Positions 1-8,547 of a DNA stretch of 64,000 nucleotides are shown piece after piece. A program made the position numbers and the translations under genes. Numbering within the stretch: position 1 is the first letter of the stretch; every line of letters begins with the position of its first letter. Source of the stretch: Cyclobacteriaceae bacterium (lineage in GTDB: Bacteria > Bacteroidota > Bacteroidia > Cytophagales > Cyclobacteriaceae). The notes beneath the pieces are model-generated. The model did no database searches. It saw only the letters and a list, made by a program, of their open reading frames with translations, and had not been told where the DNA came from. Where the stretch lies: the NCBI GenBank assembly GCA_025808415.1, contig CP075525.1, forward strand, positions 2,093,501-2,157,500, written 5' to 3'.

Positions 1-861
1 AATCCACAATATTTTCTCCTTCTGGTTTTCATTCACGAACACCTTACCATCGAATGATCCGATAAAATACTGGGTGCCACTGCCACCATTGGGCGCGCCA
101 TTGTTCAGGCTTACGAGCATTACCCATTTCTCTTTACCATTAACAACCAGTGGAAAGAGGTCGGGACATTCCCATACACCACCATGGCTTCCGTGATCGA
201 CCCCAAATTCGCTTACTTTTTCCCATTGCTTTAAATCAGGTGACCGAAAGAGTTGAACATGATCCAATACAGCCAAAATCATGATCCATTGCCCGGTGGG
301 TTCATGCCAGAAAACTTTGGGATCACGAAAGTCCTTAATCCCCGGATTTTTGAGTACCGGATTCCTGTCGTATTTTTTCCACGTTCTCCCATTGTCAGTG
401 CTGTAGGCAATGCCTTGTGTTTGGTAATCCATTCGGCCTTCCTTTTCCTGATCGGGGTGGTGGTAGGTATAGATGGCTACCAACGGGGGATTTTCTTTGG
501 TGCCAAAACCGGAGGTATTGTTGCGATCAACCACGGCACTTCCGGAAAAAATGTAGCCCAATGAATCCGGATAAAGGGCAATGTCCAAATGTTGCCAACG
601 GGTAAGATCAGTGCTAATGGCATGCCCCCAATGCATAGGGCCCCAAACGTTGCCATCGGGATAATATTGATAAAACAAATGATATTCACCGTTGTGGTAA
701 ACCATACCGTTGGGGTCGTTCATCCAATGAGCCATGGGGCTAAAATGGAATTGAGGCCTGTGTTGTTCGCGCATATATAGGTTATCGTTAACGAAGTTCG
801 TTTTTGGTTGACAATTGATGATGAGCAGGATAAAGAAGAATGAATAGCAAATTACTTTCAT
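1..861 (-). CDS. GH32 family beta-fructosidase (levanase/fructanase-like lipoprotein), 3' part cut off by window edge
   Basis: This partial gene encodes the first 287 residues of a secreted fructan- or sucrose-hydrolysing enzyme of glycoside hydrolase family 32. All three family motifs are visible in the five-blade propeller domain: WMNDPNG near residue 44 (Asp nucleophile), FRDPKVFW in the middle (transition-state Asp) and GVWECPDLF (acid/base Glu). The N-terminus is a lipoprotein signal with a lipobox ending LIINC at residue 17, so the enzyme is probably anchored in the outer membrane. The beta-sandwich domain expected after the propeller lies beyond the window. The start ATG at 861 sits 10 bases after the stop of the upstream nuclease gene, so the two may be co-transcribed. 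The substrate (levan, inulin or sucrose) cannot be told from this part. Confidence 0.93.
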   Translation of the reverse strand, partial: MKVICYSFFFILLIINCQPKTNFVNDNLYMREQHRPQFHFSPMAHWMNDPNGMVYHNGEYHLFYQYYPDGNVWGPMHWGHAISTDLTRWQHLDIALYPDSLGYIFSGSAVVDRNNTSGFGTKENPPLVAIYTYHHPDQEKEGRMDYQTQGIAYSTDNGRTWKKYDRNPVLKNPGIKDFRDPKVFWHEPTGQWIMILAVLDHVQLFRSPDLKQWEKVSEFGVDHGSHGGVWECPDLFPLVVNGKEKWVMLVSLNNGAPNGGSGTQYFIGSFDGKVFVNENQKEKILWI

Positions 862-871
862 CGGTTTAAAG

Positions 872-1714
872 TTATTTCCAATTCCAACATGTTCTGCAAA
901 TGGATTGTTCAAGATTTTTAGCTTCATCATCGGGCAATAATGGAAAGAAATTAATACCGGTAGCACGCTGAACACTGTCGATGCTGATCGCAAAATTTTT
1001 GACCGGCAGAGATGAGCCCTCGTTTTTCATAATAAAGCCAATACCTTTTTTTTCATGAGGTTTGTAAACCAAAATTACTTTATAAAATAATTCCGGTACC
1101 GATACCTGGTTCGGCCCAATCCTTTGAAGGTTATCGCGTAAAACGGGACCTGTAACAACATAAATGATCGAGTCGGATGCTGCCCACCACCGCACCTGAT
1201 CTTCCAACCGCTTCCAAACGCCCCGGTTAAAGGAAGGTACTTGTGGGCTAATGTTGCTGAAATAAAATGATTCTTTCATAGCTGTTTCCGACCAACTCAT
1301 ATCGGCAGCAGGAGCAAGATGACCGCGGTCGTAACTGCTTTTGTAATAGTCTTTATCAAGTGCAGTAACTTCTGAAAGTTTGGGGTCGGCAATGAACTTG
1401 TCGGTTCGTTCAACTCCTTTTATGGTTTTTTCCCGGGTAAGCTCATAAGCAACCCATTGTGCATTTCTGTGGTGAGTATTGTAAACCAACGTAAAACCCG
1501 TGTGTTCAATTAGCTTGTCGCTGTGCGCCAGGAGTGGTAACTCCAACCGACCGGAAAAGCCAACCGGGGCCACCGTACCACTAGTGCTGCTTTCACTTTC
1601 ATTTGCAGTTTGTGAACTGGACAGTGTAGTTTGGCACGAGCAGATTAAGAGCAAAGCGTATATACTTGCCCCATGCAGCAGAGTGCGTGTTAATAATTTG
1701 GTAACCTGTCGCAT
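872..1714 (-). CDS. DNA/RNA non-specific endonuclease (NucA/NUC1 family), exported
   Basis: The 280-residue protein belongs to the beta-beta-alpha-metal nucleases that cut single- and double-stranded DNA and RNA without sequence preference. The hallmark DRGHLAPAAD is present near residue 130, with the catalytic His inside DRGH. The downstream SNISPQ and FNRGVWKRLE stretches carry the Asn expected to hold the metal ion. A hydrophobic N-terminus ending in LLICSC suggests a lipoprotein signal, followed by a Ser/Thr-rich linker before the domain, which starts near residue 50. It could act in nutrient scavenging outside the cell. The gene lies just upstream of the GH32 gene on the same strand. It is divergent from the broken porin gene. 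Confidence 0.9.
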   Translation of the reverse strand: MRQVTKLLTRTLLHGASIYALLLICSCQTTLSSSQTANESESSTSGTVAPVGFSGRLELPLLAHSDKLIEHTGFTLVYNTHHRNAQWVAYELTREKTIKGVERTDKFIADPKLSEVTALDKDYYKSSYDRGHLAPAADMSWSETAMKESFYFSNISPQVPSFNRGVWKRLEDQVRWWAASDSIIYVVTGPVLRDNLQRIGPNQVSVPELFYKVILVYKPHEKKGIGFIMKNEGSSLPVKNFAISIDSVQRATGINFFPLLPDDEAKNLEQSICRTCWNWK

Positions 1715-1740
1715 TTCGGTATTTCGGATATATTGCGCTT

Positions 1741-2882
1741 TTGATACAGTTATTTGTGGATAGTAAAGCTATAAAATTTACGTCATCAATTGCATGGGCA
1801 TTTATCGCATCCGTTGGGATCAACATCGGCCTCGGTCAAGATTTATGGGCACAGACCGACACGCTTGTTAATCCGGACAAGCTTGACGAGTGGCGAGCAA
1901 GAATTAACCTTCCGAACCGTGGATACCTGGATGTAAATATGTATATCCAATGGTGGAACGTGGTTACGCTAGATTATGCAGGCCTTGAAAATAATCCAAG
2001 ATATGACATGTTCATCCGCAGGGGCAGGTTGGGAACATCGGGAAGGATTCATCCGAAAGTTTTTTTTAATGCTTCGTTTGCCTATGATGGCGTTGGAAAA
2101 GACAGCATCTCCGCTGCTGCGGGCGTGCCTAATGCAGAGGACAACTCTACTTTTTTTCCACGCGATATTTTCATCACGTATGAGTTTCATAAATTATTGA
2201 ACATTACCACAGGGTATTTCAGGCCACGCGCAGGCAAGGAATCGATCTACAGTTCATCGTTTAACATTTCACAGGAAAAATCTTGGGCGAGTTTCCAGCC
2301 CCGCATCCACATGGTGGGCCGGGGCATTGGCCGTGAAACCGGCCTTAATATCGGTGGGCTACTACCCACTACACACTAACCTATTTACAGTCGGGTTATG
2401 GTTTGCGAAAAGGAATAAGCCTCGGTGCCAATGCTACTTATCAAAAGGAGACTGAACTTTTCTCTGACAATAGTGTGATGGGTTTCGACATGCAAGTGAA
2501 TTACGGTCCACTGGATTTTTTGGCCGAGTATAACTGGCTATACCGAAAAAACAGGCTGGATATTTCCAACCATGAATTTATCCCTACTACCGATCGTATG
2601 CTGACCCTAAAGGCAGGATGGAATTGGTTACGCGATAATGGCAGGATATGGCAGATTGTTACTATGTATAGCAATGAAATTGTTGATGCCGCTTTTAGCA
2701 ATCAGGACTTAAATCCATATACCCGAGCGCAAAGTCAGTACCTGTGGGAGGCCGGTGTGAACTACCTGATTATGCGTGATAAGCTTAAACTTGGGCTTCA
2801 CTATTTCAATGGGAATCGTTATCGGTTTGGCCCTACCGGAAACTATGAATATGTAAATGCCAGTGTTCAGTTCATGATGTAG
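1741..2882 (+). pseudogene. OprO/OprP-type porin, disrupted (frame change and probable internal deletion)
   Basis: Two neighbouring open frames together resemble one outer-membrane porin of the phosphate-selective OprO/P type. The first (1741-2379) has a signal peptide and the N-terminal barrel, including DMFIRRGRLGTSGRIHPKVF and ending GRETGLNIGG then junk and a stop at 2377-2379. The second, read in the next frame from about 2364, continues with HYTLTYLQSGYGLRKG and the C-terminal barrel strands, ending in the usual aromatic-rich strand. Together they give about 370 residues, shorter than the roughly 400-430 usual for the family. The segment of strands between GLNIGG and HYTLTY also seems to be missing, so I infer a deletion with loss of frame rather than a single-base slip. 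No ATG start is present in the first frame; a TTG at 1741 or GTG at 1756 would be needed. A sequencing or assembly error remains possible. Confidence 0.7.
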
Positions 2883-2914
2883 AAATTCTAAGGTTTATTT
2901 TCTATTTTACACCT

Positions 2915-3391
2915 ATGAAATTTCCCTTTTTCCTGGCATTAGCCCTGAGCGTTTTCTTTGAGGATACGGTTCCTTATAAACCCGATGCAGAGTTTGCTAT
3001 CCGCCTCGATATGAAATTCAAAGTCCGCCCGCAAAGTTCAAGCACCACGGTTAATGTTTCGGAAACCATGGCGGAGTATAAAAAACGTACCAGCAACGAC
3101 CAGCTTCCATTCCTTACGTTGTTTGTAACAATTAACGAGGTTAAGCTCGGTGAAACGCGTATGCGCATCCTGCGCGATGGAAGGATTATGATGAACAACA
3201 AGAAAATTGAATTGGGGAAGGAATTTAAATTAGAGGTTGGCTTTACCGATGATGCCAAGGACCGGGTGTCGGGTTACGAGCATATCATATATTTTGTTAC
3301 CAGCGATAAGAAGGACGTTAACCGTATTGTCATTTCCATCGACCCTAATGGGGATTACTTCGTGAATGGCCAAAAGCGTGGAAGATTATGA
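2915..3391 (+). CDS. hypothetical secreted protein
   Basis: I do not recognise this 158-residue protein. It begins with a short hydrophobic segment (about residues 1-16) that looks like an export signal or membrane anchor. A hydrophilic region rich in beta-type residues follows, with no cysteines and no known catalytic motif visible. It lies 33 bases after the broken porin on the same strand, so it may have been part of the same transcription unit. A small periplasmic accessory role is possible but is only inferred from position. ATG start at 2915 follows an AT-rich spacer. Confidence 0.7.
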   Translation: MKFPFFLALALSVFFEDTVPYKPDAEFAIRLDMKFKVRPQSSSTTVNVSETMAEYKKRTSNDQLPFLTLFVTINEVKLGETRMRILRDGRIMMNNKKIELGKEFKLEVGFTDDAKDRVSGYEHIIYFVTSDKKDVNRIVISIDPNGDYFVNGQKRGRL

Positions 3392-3494
3392 GCCAGGCAC
3401 CGCTCAAAAGGTTATAAGGCTAATCGTGTAAGCAGGCGGTAATTCTTCCAATCAACTCAACTTTTATCCGTTTATTAGCACAAAATTTTAATGC

Positions 3495-6014
3495 ATGAGA
3501 AGCCTGGTGTTTTTGTTTTTTATTTTGCCAACCCTACTTTTTTCACAACCGCATCAACCTAATGCGGCCCAGCTAAAGCTATCCTTAAAAAAACTCAACT
3601 TTTTGGGCTCAGCCCTTTATGTTGCGGCTCACCCCGATGATGAAAATACACGCGTAATTGCGTGGCTTGCGAGCGAGCGGATGGCTGCTACCGCTTATCT
3701 TTCCATGACACGGGGTGACGGAGGTCAGAATTTGATTGGTCCGGAAATCCGTGATCAATTGGGATTGATCCGTACACAGGAACTTATCACTGCCCGAAAA
3801 ATTGATGGCGGTGAACAATTCTTTACCCGGGCAAACGACTTTGGATACTCAAAGTCTGCCGATGAAACACTGGTGATTTGGAAAAAAGATGAAATACTTT
3901 CTGATGTAGTCAGGGTTTACCGGGCCTTTCAACCTGATGTGGTGATAACGCGTTTCCCACCCGATGAGCGTGCCGGGCACGGCCATCATACAGCTTCCGC
4001 TATGCTGGCGCAAGAAGCTTTTGATTTGTCGGGCTTAACTACAGCTTACCCCGATCAATTAACTGCACTTCCGGTTTGGAAACCGATACGTGTGTATACG
4101 AACACCGGCAGGTTTTTCAGTAATACGATTGATGAGAACACTCCGGGTGTAACTACACTTAACGTGGGCGGATATAATGCTTTACTGGGTGCTTCCTATG
4201 CGGAGATCGCAGCCGCCAGTCGCAGTCAGCATAAAAGCCAGGGGTTTGGTGCTTCAGGCAGAAGGGGAGATGCGCAGGAATTCTTTGAGTTGGCTAAAGG
4301 TGCTGCGGCAACCGCTGATATTTTTGATGGCGTGAATACATCATGGAGCCGGGTGAAAGGCGGCAATGCTGTTCAACCACTTGTCGAAAGGGCTATCCGT
4401 GAGTTTGATGCGGAGAAACCTTTCCGTTCAATACCGTTGCTGCTGCAAATCCGGAAGGCGATTGATAAAGTTGAGCCCGGTGTATGGAAAGAAAGGAAGT
4501 TGCGCGAAGTAGAACAATTAATTAAAGATTGTAGTGGATTTTTTATTGAAGTAGCGGCAGCAACATACTATGCTTCACCTGGACAAAACGTACTATTGAA
4601 TTACGAAATCATCAATCGGTCGCCAATTGAAGTTGTCGTTCAGCGTTTAAGCTCTACTGACTTAAAATTTGATTCTGCTTTTGCAACACCGTTAAAGAAT
4701 AATGTACCACTTCTGTTCAAATCAAGAAAAACAATTCACCCTGATAAATCTTATTCTGATCCCTATTGGTTACGTGAACCACATGAACTTGGTCGCTTTA
4801 CGGTAAGTGATAAATCATTAATCGGTAAACCTGAAAATGATCCGGCTGTAATGGTTGATGTTCAGGTTGCCATCGAGGGTGAAAAACTTGTGTTCACTGT
4901 ACCGGTTGTGTACAAGTGGACAGATCCGGTTAAAGGTGAACTTTATCGGCCATTTGAAATAGTGCCGCCAGTGTTTGTGAATTTGACTGATCCGGTTTTG
5001 ATCTTTAAAGATAACTCACCCCGGCAGGTCAATGTGGTGGTAAAGTCATCAACTGATTTGATTAAGGGAGATTTATCGCTGCAACTTCCTGAAGGTTGGC
5101 GATCGGAACCATCATCAGTTTCTGTATCATTAAGCAAACAAGGCGAAGAGTCAACGCAATCCTTTACTATTTACCCTGCTTCCCGCGAAATGATCGGAAC
5201 GGTCAGAGCCGTTATGACTATCGGTAACAAAGATTATGATTATGCACTGCAGACCATTCAGTATGATCACATTCCTGTTCAGACGTTATTGCCTAAAGCA
5301 GAAGCCCGGCTTGTACGGGTAGACATTAAACACCAAGGGAACACTATTGGCTATATCAAGGGGGCAGGTGATGACATACCAGTGGCATTGCGCAACATGG
5401 GGTATGAAGTAACAGAGTTTAAAAATGGTGAAGTCACCGCGGCAAACCTCGCGAAACTGGATGCGGTAGTGTTGGGTGTCCGGGCATTTAACACCAATGA
5501 GCGTCTGCGGTTTTTGATGCCTGAGCTTTTGAATTATGTGAAGAATGGCGGTACACTTGTGGTTCAATACAATACTAATTTTGATTTAGGTTCAATCTAT
5601 TCCCCATATCCGCTAAAAATATCTCGTGAACGTGTAGCTGAAGAAGATGCTGAAGTGAGGATTCTCAAGCCTGATCATCCGGCTTTAAACTTTCCGAATA
5701 AAATTTCCACAGCCGACTTTGAGGGATGGGTACAGGAGCGCGGTTTGTATTTCCCGGATACATGGGATCAGAATTTTGAAACCTTGCTTTCGATGAATGA
5801 TAAGGGTGAGAAGCCAAAGGACGGAAGTTTACTTATCGCCAAATATGGCGAGGGTTATTATGTTTATACCGGTTTATCATTCTTCCGCGAGTTGCCAGAA
5901 GGCGTCCCGGGCGCCTACAAACTTTTTGCTAATCTTGTTTCGCTGGGAAAAAGGCCTGCTGAACAACCAGCGACTTCCAGTAACAGCGCAAAGAAAAACA
6001 AGAAGAAAAAGTAA
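3495..6014 (+). CDS. large secreted PIG-L (LmbE-like) family deacetylase
   Basis: The 839-residue protein has a signal peptide (residues 1 to about 18) and then a PIG-L/LmbE domain (about 30-290). That domain shows the zinc motif AAHPDDE near residue 41 and the distal His in GHGHHTAS near residue 160. Enzymes of this family remove acetyl groups from N-acetylglucosamine-type substrates. The middle part (about 480-620) looks like an Ig-like NEW3 domain. The C-terminal part (about 620-815, with NMGYEVTEF and VKNGGTLVVQYN) looks like a ThuA/glutamine-amidotransferase-like fold. The protein ends in a Lys-rich tail. Long PIG-L proteins of this architecture are known in Bacteroidota, but their substrate is not settled. 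The following transporter genes on the same strand suggest import of a sugar or its deacetylated product. Confidence 0.88.
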   Translation: MRSLVFLFFILPTLLFSQPHQPNAAQLKLSLKKLNFLGSALYVAAHPDDENTRVIAWLASERMAATAYLSMTRGDGGQNLIGPEIRDQLGLIRTQELITARKIDGGEQFFTRANDFGYSKSADETLVIWKKDEILSDVVRVYRAFQPDVVITRFPPDERAGHGHHTASAMLAQEAFDLSGLTTAYPDQLTALPVWKPIRVYTNTGRFFSNTIDENTPGVTTLNVGGYNALLGASYAEIAAASRSQHKSQGFGASGRRGDAQEFFELAKGAAATADIFDGVNTSWSRVKGGNAVQPLVERAIREFDAEKPFRSIPLLLQIRKAIDKVEPGVWKERKLREVEQLIKDCSGFFIEVAAATYYASPGQNVLLNYEIINRSPIEVVVQRLSSTDLKFDSAFATPLKNNVPLLFKSRKTIHPDKSYSDPYWLREPHELGRFTVSDKSLIGKPENDPAVMVDVQVAIEGEKLVFTVPVVYKWTDPVKGELYRPFEIVPPVFVNLTDPVLIFKDNSPRQVNVVVKSSTDLIKGDLSLQLPEGWRSEPSSVSVSLSKQGEESTQSFTIYPASREMIGTVRAVMTIGNKDYDYALQTIQYDHIPVQTLLPKAEARLVRVDIKHQGNTIGYIKGAGDDIPVALRNMGYEVTEFKNGEVTAANLAKLDAVVLGVRAFNTNERLRFLMPELLNYVKNGGTLVVQYNTNFDLGSIYSPYPLKISRERVAEEDAEVRILKPDHPALNFPNKISTADFEGWVQERGLYFPDTWDQNFETLLSMNDKGEKPKDGSLLIAKYGEGYYVYTGLSFFRELPEGVPGAYKLFANLVSLGKRPAEQPATSSNSAKKNKKKK

Positions 6015-6051
6015 CTTGTAATTTCAATATTGAAGTCTAAAATCTTATCTC

Positions 6052-6168
6052 ATGAGTTCAGAAAATCCTCCTGTATTTAAAAAGTGGAGCCACTGGTACG
6101 GATTGTTGCTGGGAGCACTCGTGATACAGATTATCCTTTATCTCTGCCTAACCTTTTCCTATTCATGA
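6052..6168 (+). CDS. 38-residue single-span membrane protein coupled to the sodium:solute symporter
   Basis: A short open frame of 38 codons starts with ATG at 6052, and its TGA at 6166-6168 overlaps the ATG of the symporter in an ATGA junction. The product begins with a charged stretch (MSSENPPVFKKWSHWYG). One hydrophobic helix of about 18 residues (LLLGALVIQIILYLCLTF) follows, so it should sit in the inner membrane. Small single- or double-span partners upstream of solute:sodium symporters are known in other bacteria (for example the DUF485 and DUF3311 proteins), but I cannot place this one in a named family. The tight overlap implies coupled translation. It may be a small subunit or an assembly factor of the transporter. 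Confidence 0.7.
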   Translation: MSSENPPVFKKWSHWYGLLLGALVIQIILYLCLTFSYS

Positions 6169-7871
6169 GTTTGCTGGATTGGATTGTATTGTTCGGCTCA
6201 ATCCTCGCGATTGTTTCCTATGGTGCGTGGAAAACCCGCGGTAATAAAACCATGGAAAGCTACCTGAAAGGTGATGGCACACTAAAATGGTGGATGATTG
6301 GTATTTCCATTATGGCTACACAAGCCAGTGCGATAACGTTTCTTTCAACGCCCGGGCAAGCCATTGAAGATGGTATGCGGTTTCTTCAATTCTATTTTGG
6401 ATTGCCTATAGCCATGATTATCATTTCGGTAACCTTTGTGCCGATCTATTATAAGTTAAATGTTCTTACGGCATACGAATACCTTGAATCGAGATTTGAC
6501 CTCAAGACCCGCTCACTAACAGCCGGTTTGTTTTTACTCCTCCGTGGTCTTTCGGCAGGCATTACCATTTTTGCGCCATCACTTGTGCTGTCAACCATTT
6601 TAGGTTGGCCGATTACGGCTACAACCTTATTGATTGGTGCAATGGTTATCATTTACAGTGTTTCGGGCGGATCGCGGGCGGTAAGTTTAACGCAGCGCAT
6701 GCAACTTTCGGTAGTAATGGGTGGGATGATATTGGCGGGTATCCTGGCGTTTACATTATTACCTGATCATATTTCTTTTTCTGATACTGTTAACCTGGCA
6801 GGCGAGTTGGGTAAACTTAATCTTGTAGATCTGGAGTTCAATCCGAATGAGCGTTATAATATCTGGTCGGGGTTAATTGCGGGCACATTCTTATTCTTAT
6901 CGTATTTCGGAACGGACCAATCGCAGGTTGGTCGTTACCTCGGTGGAAAGTCAATTGCGGAAAGCCGGTTGGGATTGATTTTTAACGGATTACTAAAAAT
7001 TCCCATGCAGTTTGTTATTCTTTTTATCGGGGTTTTGGTTTTTGTCTTTTACTTATTTAACCAACCCCCGGTTTTTCATAATCAGGTTTTGAAGAATCGC
7101 GTTGTTGAAACTGCGCAAGGTGATAACCTGCGTGCATTGGAACAGGAGTATGACCAATTGTATGCCGAAAAACGTGTAGCGGTTGACCAACTTGTGCAGG
7201 CTATTCAGGCTGAAGATGAATTGGCAATCAAAACATCACGCGAGGCGGTGCTAAGTTTTGGCTTGAAAGAAAAGTCGATACGCGATTCGGTTAAAGCTAC
7301 CATTAAAGAGGCAATTCCTTTGGCCAAAACCCAGGATCGTGATTACATCTTTTTAAATTTTGTGCTCAGTAATCTGCCGCATGGAATTATTGGTTTGTTG
7401 CTGGCGGTGATGTTTCTGGCAGCGATGTCCTCCATGGCAGGGGAGTTGAGTGCTTTATCCTCCACTACGGCTTCCGATATTTACAGGCGCTCCATAAATA
7501 GAAATGCATCACCCGAACATTACCTTAAAGCTTCACGAGGGTTTACCATTATTTGGGCTTTACTGGCTATGGTATTTGCTATGCTGGCCAGCTTTGCTGA
7601 AAACCTAATCCAGTTTGTGAATATTGTTGGGTCACTTTTTTACGGAACTATTCTGGGAATTTTTCTAACTGCCTTTTATGTAAAGCGTGTTCAGGGCACG
7701 GCTGTTTTCTGGGCTGCGCTATTGGCAGAAGTGGTCGTGTTGTATTGCTACTTTTTTACCGACCTGGCATTTTTATTATATAATATTATAGGTTGCGTGA
7801 TTGTTGTGGTTGGAGCAATTCTGCTTCAGGGCATTATCAGCACGAAAAGCACACCGAAGTGCTGGTTTTAG
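6165..7871 (+). CDS. sodium:solute symporter (SSS family)
   Basis: The 568-residue product has about 13-14 hydrophobic helices and belongs to the sodium:solute symporter family (SGLT/PanF-like), which imports sugars, amino acids or organic acids with sodium. The start MSLLDWIVLFG at 6165 is preferred over an upstream in-frame GTG at 6084, because it is ATG, overlaps the upstream 38-codon gene by four bases and begins directly with the first helix. The N-terminal part shows the family pattern MATQASAITFLSTPGQA near residue 50. A soluble, charged insert lies at about residues 310-400, between helices. The gene follows a PIG-L deacetylase, which hints at a sugar-derivative substrate. Its end overlaps the convergent lipoprotein gene by four bases. 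Confidence 0.93.
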   Translation: MSLLDWIVLFGSILAIVSYGAWKTRGNKTMESYLKGDGTLKWWMIGISIMATQASAITFLSTPGQAIEDGMRFLQFYFGLPIAMIIISVTFVPIYYKLNVLTAYEYLESRFDLKTRSLTAGLFLLLRGLSAGITIFAPSLVLSTILGWPITATTLLIGAMVIIYSVSGGSRAVSLTQRMQLSVVMGGMILAGILAFTLLPDHISFSDTVNLAGELGKLNLVDLEFNPNERYNIWSGLIAGTFLFLSYFGTDQSQVGRYLGGKSIAESRLGLIFNGLLKIPMQFVILFIGVLVFVFYLFNQPPVFHNQVLKNRVVETAQGDNLRALEQEYDQLYAEKRVAVDQLVQAIQAEDELAIKTSREAVLSFGLKEKSIRDSVKATIKEAIPLAKTQDRDYIFLNFVLSNLPHGIIGLLLAVMFLAAMSSMAGELSALSSTTASDIYRRSINRNASPEHYLKASRGFTIIWALLAMVFAMLASFAENLIQFVNIVGSLFYGTILGIFLTAFYVKRVQGTAVFWAALLAEVVVLYCYFFTDLAFLLYNIIGCVIVVVGAILLQGIISTKSTPKCWF

Positions 7872-8488
7872 CTGGAGCTTTCCAGGTTCCGGTACAGGTT
7901 ATCATACTGGGGAACATGCTCAGTATAAACGAATGGCTCGGTTGGATTGTCAAGATCGACCTTGTATCGTACAATTTTGGAATTCAGTTTCCAGAGCAGT
8001 TCGTATTTCCTGAATGCTTTGTTGATTACTTTCTTATCCTTATCCGTTACAACAATTTCTTCTTGCGATAGCAATTCCTTGGTGGGTTCATCCAACGGAA
8101 CGATTTTGAAGTTTCCATACTCGGCCATTAATCGTGCGCCAATATCTTTCGTCATGACGAATTTTGTCTTGCAATGATCCCCATCCAGGTAATACAGCAC
8201 AACCGTACTCACGGGAGTATCGAAAATTGTTGAATTTGAATGCTGGATAACAAAGAATTCGGCCCTGTCCTGAAAAAATTTACCAAACAGGTAATCGTCA
8301 AGGAAAGGTCGTTCTTGTTCAAACGACTCGTTGAGTGTAAGTACTTTTAAGTCCTGCGGTAAGCGTTGCGGTTCAGGTAAATCAATTTTTGCTGATGTCT
8401 CTTCGGTTGACTGACGCGTTCTTTCTACACGCTGGCAGGAAAGTAAGCCGCAAAGAGCAATTAATAAAAGCAATTTGACGTTAATCAT
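7868..8488 (-). CDS. hypothetical lipoprotein
   Basis: This 206-residue protein carries a clear lipoprotein signal: a Lys near the start, a run of Leu/Ile and the lipobox LLSC at residues 15-18. The mature part is hydrophilic with no motif that I recognise. It includes pairs of acidic and basic residues and several Tyr/Phe segments typical of an extracytoplasmic alpha/beta protein. The gene is convergent with the symporter (four-base overlap at the 3' ends) and stands about 60 bases upstream of the GMC oxidoreductase stop on the same strand. No function can be assigned. Confidence 0.75.
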   Translation of the reverse strand: MINVKLLLLIALCGLLSCQRVERTRQSTEETSAKIDLPEPQRLPQDLKVLTLNESFEQERPFLDDYLFGKFFQDRAEFFVIQHSNSTIFDTPVSTVVLYYLDGDHCKTKFVMTKDIGARLMAEYGNFKIVPLDEPTKELLSQEEIVVTDKDKKVINKAFRKYELLWKLNSKIVRYKVDLDNPTEPFVYTEHVPQYDNLYRNLESSS

Positions 8489-8547
8489 TGGTTAAAGGTA
8501 GAGCAACTTTTTGTGAAATTCCAATTCATAGTCGTGTCTATGTAGGT

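Noticed and set aside
6084..6164. Longer start for the symporter (GTG at 6084)
   Set aside because: It would overlap the 38-codon gene for most of its length; the ATG at 6165 begins exactly at the first helix and forms an ATGA junction.
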